Below, one piece after another: positions 8,474 to 16,412 of a DNA stretch of 64,000 nucleotides (position 1 is its first letter; every line of letters starts with the position of its first letter). This DNA is from Stenotrophomonas sp046736075. Its GTDB lineage: Bacteria; Pseudomonadota; Gammaproteobacteria; Xanthomonadales; Xanthomonadaceae. Both the position numbers and the translations under genes were made by a program. The stretch is from assembly GCF_046736075.1 (NCBI RefSeq), contig NZ_CP177163.1, positions 3,844,001 through 3,908,000 of the forward strand, written 5' to 3'. The notes beneath the pieces are model-generated. The model was not told the DNA's origin and ran no database searches. It saw nothing but the letters and a program-made list of their open reading frames with translations.

Positions 8474-10129
8474 ATGGCTTGGTCTGCATCAGCTGTGAGC
8501 GTGAAGCCCGGTGTGCTGGGTCTGCTGGTGGTGGCACTTTGGGCTACCTCGGCGCGGGCAGGCGCGGCCTGCTCGGACCGAGCGGATCTCCTCGCTTCGC
8601 CCGTGTCGGGCGTGAGCCTGTTGTTCAACGAGGCCGGACGTCAGCGGATTACATTGCAGTGGCCTCAGGTTCAAGGCGACGGCAGTCTGCGTGTTCCAGC
8701 ACTACTCCCAGCTGTCGCCGACCAGCACCAAGGCAGGTTTGGTCCGACTGAGGGCCAAGTGGTGTATCTGGAGCCCGATGGCAGCGGTGGTCAGCGCGTG
8801 TGCCGTCTGGAGCAATGGGAGAATCGGGTTCACAGTCCGATGGAACGTCCTCGGCCAGACGGCGCGCCTGGCCTGCGTCGAGACGAGAGCGGCAACATGG
8901 GGGCGGTCCCTTATCGTGCCGTGCCCGCGCAGGAGAGGAATCCGATCCTGGCCAAGCTCACTCCGCACTACTACATGACACGTGCCGAGGCATATTTCTA
9001 TGACCAAGGGGGTCATCTGGTCGAAGCGAGGTTGCAGGAAACCGACGACGTAAATGCGCTGAGCCCACGCTTTCCCAAGACCTTGATGCTCGATCGCCTT
9101 GCGTTTTGCGCGGACTACAACGCCAAGGGGCAGTTGATCTCCACGACGGGGGGTATCAACGAGACATTGACCACTGTGCCGGGTGCTCAATGCGCGGAAC
9201 TTCAGGTCGGTGATGTGGCCATCTCCAGCTACCGCTATCACGCTGACGGGACCTTGCTGGCGGAACTGCGGGCACCTCGCAAAAAGGAAGAGGACAATGG
9301 CCTCGATGCACGCGAAGCACCGGGGAAGTGGCGCGGGCAGGGCAATGCCTGGCTCGATGCCACCGGGCCCGGTGGTGGGCGGAAGGGCGTGTTCTTTGGC
9401 TTCTTCAAGACGAAGGGCATCTATAGCCTGTCCACCGAGTACATGGGCTTTGCCGCATATGACGCGCAGCCGCTGTACAAGGAGCTCTCCAGCGACGGGT
9501 TCAAGAAGCTGCAGTACGATTTTCCGAACCAGCGGGTCCCACTCTCCGTCATCGACGACCAGTTCGCTTCACTCGACAAGTACCCGCGCGTACGCACCTA
9601 TCCGCATCGCAGCGGTTCCACGGTGATGGAGTTCTTCGACGCCAACCGCCGCGCGCCACGCCAGCGGCAATGGCGCGGCGCGGACCTGAACCGCCAGGAG
9701 ATGTACGGCGCGGACGGCAGACTGACCCGCGTAATCCATTACGGCGGCATGTCGCAGGAGGTTGCCCGGGAAGATCTCAAGCGCTACGCGGAGAGCGGCG
9801 TACTCAAGGTCACGCCCACCACCAGCGGTTACGCGAGCTATCGCGTCTACGACTACGACGCCAAGGGCAAGGAAAGCCTCGTCTTCGTCTGTTGGCAGCA
9901 CGATGTGCCCAGCAACAAGCCGCTGCGCCACTTCCCGTGGTGGACGCCCGATCCCACGCCCAAGCGCAGCAAGGAAGATGCCCTGATCTACGGCATGAAG
10001 AACGTCGCCAACCGCTGCGGCACGCCGGACGGAAAGATGCTGATCCAGGGGCTGGCGCAGATCAATGCGTACATGGCCAAGCAGTACGGGTATGACGTGG
10101 AGAAGCTGAGCTACGACGAGGTGCGGTAA
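8474..10129 (+). CDS. Putative periplasmic immunity protein, copy 3
   Basis: 551 residues, the last of three tandem paralogues. The same 36-bp spacer precedes it, so copies 2 and 3 repeat with a 1692-bp period. The signal peptide is identical to that of copy 2. The differences lie mainly at residues ~35-330 (for example WPQVQGDGSLRVPALLPAV against RFDGEGSLRVPRMMPAV in copy 2), again followed by a near-identical C-terminal third. Downstream of its stop the spacer sequence is absent, which marks the end of the repeat unit. Function is unknown and inferred from context. Confidence 0.6.
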   Translation: MAWSASAVSVKPGVLGLLVVALWATSARAGAACSDRADLLASPVSGVSLLFNEAGRQRITLQWPQVQGDGSLRVPALLPAVADQHQGRFGPTEGQVVYLEPDGSGGQRVCRLEQWENRVHSPMERPRPDGAPGLRRDESGNMGAVPYRAVPAQERNPILAKLTPHYYMTRAEAYFYDQGGHLVEARLQETDDVNALSPRFPKTLMLDRLAFCADYNAKGQLISTTGGINETLTTVPGAQCAELQVGDVAISSYRYHADGTLLAELRAPRKKEEDNGLDAREAPGKWRGQGNAWLDATGPGGGRKGVFFGFFKTKGIYSLSTEYMGFAAYDAQPLYKELSSDGFKKLQYDFPNQRVPLSVIDDQFASLDKYPRVRTYPHRSGSTVMEFFDANRRAPRQRQWRGADLNRQEMYGADGRLTRVIHYGGMSQEVAREDLKRYAESGVLKVTPTTSGYASYRVYDYDAKGKESLVFVCWQHDVPSNKPLRHFPWWTPDPTPKRSKEDALIYGMKNVANRCGTPDGKMLIQGLAQINAYMAKQYGYDVEKLSYDEVR

Positions 10130-10228
10130 GGCGGCCGCGGCGACGCCGAGCCGGTCCGCGCCTCCTTCACGGCTGACCACCGGGTCGCGAGGCAGCATGG
10201 TGCGGTCCGCACCGATCCGGTACCTGTG

Positions 10229-11197
10229 ATGGCTGCTTCGCTCTGCTCCCGCCTGCTTCGCCTCGGTGTGCCGGCGGCACTGCTGCTCGCCGCCTGCCGG
10301 CCGGCGCCCCCCGAGGCCCTGGGCACGCTCGAATGGGACCGGATCACCGTGCCGGCGCCTGCGGCCGAAACCATCGTGGCGGTGTCGGTGCGCGAAGGCC
10401 AGCGCGTGCCGGCCGGTGCGCCCCTGCTGCAACTGGAGACCACCCGCACGGCCGCGCAGATGGCCGCGCTGCAGGCGCAGTCGCAGCGCGCCGGTCAGGC
10501 ACTGGAAGAACTCGAACACGGGCCACGGGTGGAGGAGATCGCCCAGGCGCGGGCCAATCTGGCCGCTGCCAAGGCGCAGGCGGTGGACGCGGCGGCCTAC
10601 TATGCGCGGCTGCAGCCGCTGGGCCGGCAGCGCCTGGTGGCTGCTGCCGACGTGGATCGCGCCCGCGCCGCTGCCGGCAATGCCAACGGCCTTGTCCGGG
10701 CGGCCGAGCAGATCCTGCTGGCGCTCGAGCACGGCACGCGCGCCGAGCAGGTCGGGCAGGGCGCGGCGTCGCTGGAGGCCGCGCAGGCGCAGCAGGCCGA
10801 GCAGGCCGTGACCCTGCGCAAGCTGGCGCTGGTTGCGCCGCGCGCCGGCGTGGTCGACGCGCTGCCGTATCGGCTCGGCGACCAGGCCCCGGTTGGCGCA
10901 CCGCTGGCGGTGCTGCTGGTGGGCGAGCATCCCTATGCTCGGGTCTATCTGCCGTCGCCGCTGCGACCGTCGGTGGCCGTGGGCTCGGGCGCGCAGGTGT
11001 ACGTGCAGGGACGCGAGGCGGCATTGTCCGGGCGGGTCCGCGCGGTCCGCAGCGACCCGGTGTTCACCCCTTACTACGCGTTGACCGGCGACGACGCAGC
11101 CCGCCTGAGCTATCTGGCCGAGATCGAACTGATCGACACCGATGCCGCCACGCTGGCGCGACTGCCGGCCGGGCTGCCGGTGCGGGTGACGTTCTGA
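10229..11197 (+). CDS. HlyD/membrane-fusion lipoprotein of an ABC exporter
   Basis: 322 residues. Periplasmic adaptor of the YbhG/HlyD type linking an inner-membrane pump to an outer-membrane channel. The ATG at 10229 is preferred over the adjoining GTG at 10226. The N-terminus has a lipobox (ALLLAAC; probable lipidated Cys within RLGVPAALLLAACRPAP). Next come a biotinyl-like beta region (TVPAPAAETIVAVSVREGQR), an Ala/Gln/Glu-rich alpha-helical hairpin (about residues 75-195) and the second beta segment (LVAPRAGVVDALPYRLGD). The stop overlaps the ATPase start (TGATG), so the genes form one operon. The substrate is unknown. Confidence 0.85.
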   Translation: MAASLCSRLLRLGVPAALLLAACRPAPPEALGTLEWDRITVPAPAAETIVAVSVREGQRVPAGAPLLQLETTRTAAQMAALQAQSQRAGQALEELEHGPRVEEIAQARANLAAAKAQAVDAAAYYARLQPLGRQRLVAAADVDRARAAAGNANGLVRAAEQILLALEHGTRAEQVGQGAASLEAAQAQQAEQAVTLRKLALVAPRAGVVDALPYRLGDQAPVGAPLAVLLVGEHPYARVYLPSPLRPSVAVGSGAQVYVQGREAALSGRVRAVRSDPVFTPYYALTGDDAARLSYLAEIELIDTDAATLARLPAGLPVRVTF

Positions 11198-12204
11198 TGG
11201 CCGTCGATGCCGTCGCCACCCAGCGGTCCGCGCCGGCAACGGGCAAGGGCGGGCAGGACGACCTGGCCATCCGGGCGCGCGGGCTGACCAAGCGCTTCGG
11301 TGCACTGGTGGCGGTGGACCATGTGGACCTGAGCGTGCCGCGCGCCACTGTCTACGGCTTCCTCGGCCCCAATGGGTCGGGCAAGTCCACCACCATCCGC
11401 ATGCTGTGCGGGCTGCTGACCCCGTCCGAGGGCGACATCGACGTACTCGGCCTGCGCATTCCGGAGCAGGCCGAAGCGCTGCGGCGGCGCATCGGCTACA
11501 TGACCCAGCGGTTCTCGCTGTTCGAGGACCTGACCGTGCGCGAGAACCTGGAGTTTCTCGCGGCGGTGCAGGACATTCCGCGCGCCGACGCACGGCGGCG
11601 CATCGAGGAACTGGTCGAGCAGTACCACTTCCAGGACCGCCAGGCGCAGTTGGCCGGCACCCTGAGTGGCGGCCAGAAACAACGGCTGGCCCTGGCCGGC
11701 GCGGTGATCCAATCGCCGGAGCTGCTGTTCCTGGACGAACCCACCAGTGCGGTGGACCCGGAGTCGCGGCGCGACTTCTGGGAAAAGCTGTTCGACCTGG
11801 CCGACGCCGGCACCACGCTGCTGGTGTCCACGCATTACATGGATGAAGCCGAGCGCTGCCATCGCCTGGCGATTCTGGACCGGGGCATGCTGGTGGCCGA
11901 TGGCACCCCCGCAACCCTGACCGCCGCATTGGCGGGACGTACGTTGGCGGTCTCGGCGACGCAGCCGCGACAGGCGCAACGGTTGCTGGCCGCCGTGCCC
12001 GGCGTGCTCAGCGTGGCGCAGATCGGCAACAGCCTGCGGGTGCTGCTGGCGGCGCAGGACGATGCGCAGGGCAGGCTCGAGGCGGCCCTGCGCGCCGGCG
12101 GCCAGCAGGCCGAGGTGACGCCGGTGGAGGCCAATCTGGAAGATGTGTTCGTCTCGGCCACGCGCGGGCGCGAGGATGGACACGCCGGGGACGCGGCGGC
12201 ATGA
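11197..12204 (+). CDS. ABC transporter ATP-binding protein
   Basis: 335 residues, YbhF/CcmA-type ATPase that powers the adjoining permease. Walker A GPNGSGKST is at residues 57-65. The signature is LSGGQKQR, Walker B is LLFLDEPTSAVDP, and the H-loop lies in LLVSTHYMDEAERC. A C-terminal ~90-residue extension follows, as in exporters of this subfamily. There is a single nucleotide-binding domain, against the two fused ones of E. coli YbhF, so the working pump would need a homodimer. The start is the ATG overlapping the adaptor stop, and the end overlaps the permease start (ATGA at 12201). Confidence 0.92.
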   Translation: MAVDAVATQRSAPATGKGGQDDLAIRARGLTKRFGALVAVDHVDLSVPRATVYGFLGPNGSGKSTTIRMLCGLLTPSEGDIDVLGLRIPEQAEALRRRIGYMTQRFSLFEDLTVRENLEFLAAVQDIPRADARRRIEELVEQYHFQDRQAQLAGTLSGGQKQRLALAGAVIQSPELLFLDEPTSAVDPESRRDFWEKLFDLADAGTTLLVSTHYMDEAERCHRLAILDRGMLVADGTPATLTAALAGRTLAVSATQPRQAQRLLAAVPGVLSVAQIGNSLRVLLAAQDDAQGRLEAALRAGGQQAEVTPVEANLEDVFVSATRGREDGHAGDAAA

Positions 12205-13316
12205 GCCTGCGCCGGCTCTGGGCCATCATTCTCAAGGAGCTGCGGCAGATGCGCCGCGACCGCATCACCCTGGCGATGATCGTCGGCATTCCGGTGATGC
12301 AACTGGTGCTGTTCGGGTATGCGATCAACCTCAATCTGCGCAATCTGCACACCGGTATTGCCGATCAGGCCGGGACCGCCGCCTCACGCGCGCTGGTGAT
12401 GGACATGGTGGCGACCGGCGTGATCACCCCCACCCTGGCCGCGCGGACCCCGGACGAACTGATGGCGGCGCTGCGGCACGGCCGGATCAGCATTGGCGTG
12501 GTGATCCCGCCCGACTTCGAACGCCGCCGCTTCGAGGGCCGCGAGGCCGTGCAGGTGCTGGTGGATGGCAGCGACACCGTCGTGCAGAGCGCGGCGGTCC
12601 AGCTGGCGCAGGTGCCGCTGGACAACCAGCCGCTGCGCAACGACCGGCCGCTGCGCAGCGGCGCCGTGGCCGGGGGCGGTCAGATCAGCGTGGTGGCGTT
12701 CTACAACCCGCAGCGGCGCTCGGCAGTGAACATCGTGCCCGGCCTGATCGGCATCATCCTGACCATGACGATGGTGATGTTCACAGCGGTGGCGATCGTG
12801 CGCGAACGCGAGCGCGGCAACATGGAACTGCTGATCGCCACCCCGTTGAGCCGCAGCGAGCTGATGATCGGCAAGGTGTTGCCGTACGCGGCGATCGGAC
12901 TGATCCAGACGACGCTGGTGCTGCTGCTGGGCCTGTGGCTGTTCGAGGTGCCGATCCGCGGCAGCGTGGTGGACGTCTATCTGGCAGCGATCCTGCTGAT
13001 CACCGCCAACCTCACCCTGGGCCTGCTGATCTCGACCAAGGCGCAGTCGCAGTTCCAGGCCATGCAGATGACCATGTTCGTGTTCCTGCCGTCGATCCTG
13101 CTGTCCGGCTTCATGTTCCCGTTCGCCGGCATGCCGCGCCCGGTGCAATGGCTGGCCGAGGTGCTGCCGCTGACGCACTTCCTGCGCCTGATCCGCGGCA
13201 TCATGCTGCGCGGCGCACGGATCTGGGAGCTGTGGCCGGAAGTGCTGGCGCTGCTCGCCTTCATCGCGGTGATGATGACCCTGGCGATCCTGCGCTTCCG
13301 CAAACGCCTGGATTGA
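12201..13316 (+). CDS. ABC-2 type transporter permease (YbhS/YbhR-like)
   Basis: 371 residues, inner-membrane permease. One N-terminal membrane segment (ITLAMIVGIPVMQLVLFGYA) is followed by a periplasmic domain of ~140 residues and then a cluster of about five hydrophobic helices from residue ~180 (VPGLIGIILTMTMVMFTAVA). The motif RERERGNMELLIATPLSRSE is the usual cytoplasmic coupling segment of this family. It is the last gene of the adaptor-ATPase-permease operon and is followed directly by a REP array. Only one permease gene is present, whereas E. coli ybhFSR has two, which again suggests a homodimeric pump. Confidence 0.9.
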   Translation: MSLRRLWAIILKELRQMRRDRITLAMIVGIPVMQLVLFGYAINLNLRNLHTGIADQAGTAASRALVMDMVATGVITPTLAARTPDELMAALRHGRISIGVVIPPDFERRRFEGREAVQVLVDGSDTVVQSAAVQLAQVPLDNQPLRNDRPLRSGAVAGGGQISVVAFYNPQRRSAVNIVPGLIGIILTMTMVMFTAVAIVRERERGNMELLIATPLSRSELMIGKVLPYAAIGLIQTTLVLLLGLWLFEVPIRGSVVDVYLAAILLITANLTLGLLISTKAQSQFQAMQMTMFVFLPSILLSGFMFPFAGMPRPVQWLAEVLPLTHFLRLIRGIMLRGARIWELWPEVLALLAFIAVMMTLAILRFRKRLD

Positions 13317-13329
13317 GCGCACCGCAATG

Positions 13330-13540
13330 GTAGATGCCGACCGCCAGCCGGCATTGCAGTGGTAGTGCCGACCGCCGGCCGGCATTGCAGTGGTAGTGCC
13401 GACCGCCGGCCGGCATTGCAGTGGTAGTGCCGACCGCTGGTCGGCATGCAGTGGTAGTGCCGACCGCTGGTCGGCATTGCAGTGGTAGTACCGACCGCTG
13501 GTCGGCATTGCAGTGGTAGCGCCGACCGCTGGTCGGCACG
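13330..13540 (+). repeat. Seven-unit GTAG-REP (SMAG-type) array
   Basis: GTAG heads at 13330, 13362, 13393, 13424, 13454, 13485 and 13516 give a 30-32 bp period. Each unit is GTAG followed by a GC-rich palindrome (TGCCGACC-GCT-GGTCGGCA in the best copies) and the linker TTGCAGTG. All units face the same way. The array lies between two convergent genes (ABC permease and miaB) and could act as a stack of hairpins that stop transcription or protect both 3' ends. Confidence 0.9.
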
Positions 13541-13545
13541 CTCCA

Positions 13546-14991
13546 TCAGGCGACGACCAACCGCCCCCGCAGCGAATTGCTGTACGCCTCGGTGATCTGC
13601 ACATCAACGAACTGGCCGATCAGGCGCGGGTGCCCCGCGAAGTTCACCGAGCGCATGTTCTCGCTCTTGCCGGTCAGCTCGTCCGGGTTGCGCTTGGACG
13701 GGCCTTCCACCAGCACGGTCTGCACCGTGCCGACCATCTTCTCGGAGATCGCCGCGGCCTGCTCGTTGATCCGCGCCTGCAGGCGCGACAGGCGCGCGTG
13801 CTTTTCAGCATCGCTGATCGTGTCTTCCAGATCGGCGGCCGGCGTGCCGGGGCGGCGCGAGTAGATGAACGAGAAGCTCTGGTCGAAGCCGATGTCTTCG
13901 ATCAGCGTCATGGTCTTCTCGAAATCGGCCTCGGTCTCGCCCGGGAAGCCGACGATGAAGTCCGAGCTGATCGAGATGTCCGGCCGCACCGCGCGCAGCT
14001 TGCGGATCTTGGACTTGAACTCCAGCGCGGTGTAGCCCCGCTTCATCGCCGACAGCACCCGGTCGCTGCCGGCCTGCACCGGCAGGTGCAGGAAGTTGGC
14101 CAGCTGCGGCACGTCGCGGTAGGCGTCCACCAGCGAGTCGCTGAATTCCAGCGGGTGCGAGGTGGTGAAGCGGATCCGGCCGACGCCGTCGATCTCGGCG
14201 ATGGTGCGGATCAGCAGGCCCAGGTCGGCGAACTCGCCGTCGCCGTACGGCCCCCGGTAGGCGTTGACGTTCTGGCCCAGCAGGTTGATCTCACGCACGC
14301 CCTGTGCGGCCAGCTGCGCCACTTCCACCACCACGTCCTCGAACGGGCGGCTGACCTCGGTACCGCGGGTGTAGGGCACCACGCAGAACGAGCAGTACTT
14401 GGAGCAGCCTTCCATGATCGACACGAACGCCGAGCCACCGTCGGCGCGCGGTTCGGGCAGGCGGTCGAACTTCTCGATTTCCGGGAAGCTGATGTCGACC
14501 TGGGACTTGCCCGATGCGCGGCGCTGGCGGATCAGCTCCGGCAGGCGGTGCAAGGTCTGCGGGCCGAACACCAGGTCCACGTGCGGGGCACGCTTGATGA
14601 TCGCCTCGCCCTCCTGCGAGGCCACGCAGCCGCCCACGCCGATGATCACGCCCCGGCCGTTGTTCTTCAGCGCCTTCCAGTAGCCGAGCTGGCTGAACAC
14701 CTTTTCCTGCGCCTTCTCGCGGATCGAGCAGGTGTTCATCAGCAGCACGTCGGCCTCGGACGGGTCGTCGGTCAGCTCCAGCCCTTCTTCGGCAGCCAGC
14801 ACGTCGGCCATCTTGGCCGAGTCGTACTCGTTCATCTGGCACCCGTGGGTCTTGATGTACAGCTTGCCGCGGACGGGGCCGGTGACGGCCGGCCTGGCGC
14901 CGGGCAGCGGCAGCAGGTCGGGGCGGGGAGTGGTGGAGGGCACGGCGGAGCCGGCCGAAGTCGGCACGGTCGAAGCTGGCGTCCCGGTCAT
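13546..14991 (-). CDS. miaB: tRNA-2-methylthio-N6-dimethylallyladenosine synthase
   Basis: 481 residues. Radical-SAM methylthiotransferase that adds the 2-methylthio group to i6A37 of tRNAs reading UNN codons. The N-terminal [4Fe-4S] cysteines lie in THGCQMNEYDS (C51), MNTCSIREKAQEK and GVGGCVASQEG. The radical-SAM CxxxCxxC is in GCSKYCSFCVVPYTRG, and a C-terminal TRAM domain starts near MVGTVQTVLVEG. Compared with the E. coli enzyme there is a ~38-residue Ser/Thr/Pro-rich N-terminal extension. The ATG at 14991 is used because no ATG or GTG lies closer to the domain start in the stretch examined. The 3' end is 6 bp from the REP array. Confidence 0.93.
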   Translation of the reverse strand: MTGTPASTVPTSAGSAVPSTTPRPDLLPLPGARPAVTGPVRGKLYIKTHGCQMNEYDSAKMADVLAAEEGLELTDDPSEADVLLMNTCSIREKAQEKVFSQLGYWKALKNNGRGVIIGVGGCVASQEGEAIIKRAPHVDLVFGPQTLHRLPELIRQRRASGKSQVDISFPEIEKFDRLPEPRADGGSAFVSIMEGCSKYCSFCVVPYTRGTEVSRPFEDVVVEVAQLAAQGVREINLLGQNVNAYRGPYGDGEFADLGLLIRTIAEIDGVGRIRFTTSHPLEFSDSLVDAYRDVPQLANFLHLPVQAGSDRVLSAMKRGYTALEFKSKIRKLRAVRPDISISSDFIVGFPGETEADFEKTMTLIEDIGFDQSFSFIYSRRPGTPAADLEDTISDAEKHARLSRLQARINEQAAAISEKMVGTVQTVLVEGPSKRNPDELTGKSENMRSVNFAGHPRLIGQFVDVQITEAYSNSLRGRLVVA

Positions 14992-15203
14992 GGCGCTTAT
15001 TCCAGTCGGGTGGGCGGGCAGGCAGCCGGAAAGGCTGCGGTGAGCCGCCCATTGTACCGGGGAACCGCCCGCCGGGCCGGCCGCCGTCGCGCGCCCCTGG
15101 CGACGGTCGCAGCCGCTCCAATCCGTGACGTGCATCGGGTCCCGGGGCGGCCAGCTGCGTCAAAGGCTTGGCAAGTCGCGGCGAAACGGAGACACTCCGC
15201 CCC

Positions 15204-16154
15204 ATGAAGGGGATCTTGGGGATCTTTGCGCTGGCCTTGGCTGCGCTGACCGCTGTGCCGGCCAGTGCGGGCACGCTGTACAAGTGCGTGGGTGCCGACG
15301 GCATTCCCAGCTACGTGAGCAAGCGCGTCTCCGCCGCCAGCTGCAGTGTGGTCAGCAACTACCGTCCCGACCGCAGCGCGCCCCGCCGCCAGGCCGTGCC
15401 CGCGCCCGTCGCGCCACCCGCGGCGGCACCGGTTGCGCCTGCGGTGGCGGTTGCCCAGGCCGATGGCGCCAACGCCGGCACTGCGATCACCGCCACCGCA
15501 TCGGCAGCGCCGGCGGCGACCGTCCTCAGCGCGCCGTCCGCCCCCGCCGCGCGCACGGGCAAGGCCCAGCGCGTGGTCAACGGGCAGGTCTACACCTATA
15601 TGAAGGACGGGGTGCGCCACTACACCAGCGCCCGCCCGGCCCAGGTGGCCAGCCTGGGCCAGGTGCGCACCATCCATTACAGCTTCATCGAGCGCTGCTA
15701 TGCGTGCGGTGCCAATCCGGGCGTCAACTTCGGCTCGGTGCGGCTCAATACGACCGCCTTCCAGGCCGAGATCGCCGCGGCCGCGCGCGAGTTCGGGGTG
15801 GAGGAGGCCGTGGTCCGCGCCATCATCCACGCCGAGTCGGCCTACAACCCCACCGCGCTCAGCCGCGCCGGCGCGCAGGGCCTGATGCAGTTGATGCCGC
15901 CCACCGCCCGCCGCTTCGGGGTGACCGACTCGTACGATGCCGCGCAGAACATCCGCGGTGGCGTGCAGTATCTGTCGTGGCTGCTCAAGCGCTTCAACGG
16001 CAACCTGACCCTCGCCGCCGCCGGCTACAACGCGGGCGAGGGGGCGGTGGACCGTCATGGCGGCGTGCCGCCCTATAGTGAAACCCAGTACTACGTGAAG
16101 CGCGTGGCCCTGCTGGCCGACCGCTATCGGGGCGTGACAGCATCCACGCAGTAG
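15204..16154 (+). CDS. Secreted lytic transglycosylase (SLT family 1)
   Basis: 316 residues; cleaves peptidoglycan glycan strands in the periplasm. The signal peptide is residues 1-22 (MKGILGIFALALAALTAVPA, then SA). Next come a short DUF4124-like segment (LYKCVGADGIPSYVSKR) and an Ala/Pro-rich linker. The catalytic domain starts at about residue 190, with the catalytic Glu in AIIHAESAYNPTALS and the motifs GAQGLMQLMPPTARRFGV and AAAGYNAGEGAV. The ATG at 15204 is chosen because it begins the signal peptide. The stop TAG is itself part of a degenerate GTAG repeat. Confidence 0.9.
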   Translation: MKGILGIFALALAALTAVPASAGTLYKCVGADGIPSYVSKRVSAASCSVVSNYRPDRSAPRRQAVPAPVAPPAAAPVAPAVAVAQADGANAGTAITATASAAPAATVLSAPSAPAARTGKAQRVVNGQVYTYMKDGVRHYTSARPAQVASLGQVRTIHYSFIERCYACGANPGVNFGSVRLNTTAFQAEIAAAAREFGVEEAVVRAIIHAESAYNPTALSRAGAQGLMQLMPPTARRFGVTDSYDAAQNIRGGVQYLSWLLKRFNGNLTLAAAGYNAGEGAVDRHGGVPPYSETQYYVKRVALLADRYRGVTASTQ

Positions 16155-16172
16155 TGCCCGCGGGCCGGCTCC
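16151..16172 (+). repeat. Degenerate GTAG-REP unit overlapping a stop codon
   Basis: GTAGTGCCCGCGGGCCGGCTCC. The GTAG supplies the TAG stop of the transglycosylase gene. The stem is imperfect compared with the unit 21 bp further on. Confidence 0.6.
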
Positions 16173-16192
16173 CCGCACACCGAGACCGTCCG

Positions 16193-16217
16193 GTAGTGCC
16201 GGCCGCTGGCCGGCTCC
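16193..16217 (+). repeat. GTAG-REP (SMAG-type) unit
   Basis: GTAG followed by TGCCGGCC-GCT-GGCCGGC-TCC, a near-perfect palindrome downstream of the lytic transglycosylase gene. It has the same orientation as the overlapping degenerate unit before it. Confidence 0.85.
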
Positions 16218-16303
16218 TGGTACCTTCAAGCATCCCGCAGAGCCCGCCATCGGCCGGCACGACGGTTTCGTGCTTGACAGGTGTTCGGCGGATGATCTGC
16301 GCG

Positions 16304-16333
16304 TTGTGTCGCCGAGTCAGGTTCCGCTATAGT
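16304..16333 (+). promoter_or_regulatory. Candidate sigma-70 promoter of petABC
   Basis: TTGTGT (16304-16309) and TATAGT (16328-16333) are separated by 18 bp, about 80 bp upstream of the petA ATG. A TTGACA at 16274 is too far from this -10 to pair with it. This is prediction from sequence only. Confidence 0.45.
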
Positions 16334-16412
16334 CGGCTCTGATTCATTGTGGACTGGCCCCCACCGGTCTGCTGGCAGCCTCAAGCTACCTAAATCAATA
16401 TCGGAGTGCCGG

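Larger units (their letters stand above)
6746..10129 (+). repeat. Tandem duplication, two units of 1692 bp
   Basis: Each unit is a 36-bp spacer plus a 1656-bp gene (6746-8437 and 8438-10129). The first 143 bp of the two units are identical (6746-6888 against 8438-8580), and the last ~600 bp are nearly so. The 3' ~600 bp of copy 1 (about 6130-6745) belong to the same homogenised sequence. Such long near-identical direct repeats are substrates for unequal exchange. Confidence 0.9.

Noticed and set aside
9569..11929. 786-codon open frame on the minus strand
   Set aside because: Runs across three plus-strand genes with proven motifs and is rich in Arg/Pro/Ala without domains.
13330..13540. CRISPR-like array
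   Set aside because: Each 31-bp unit is itself palindromic with a GTAG head, there are no unique spacers, and no cas genes are nearby.
12977..13546. Minus-strand frame with repeated RSALPLQCRPAVGTTTAMP-like peptide
   Set aside because: The repeat peptide is only the translation of the REP array; there is no ribosome-binding site and the rest overlaps the permease.
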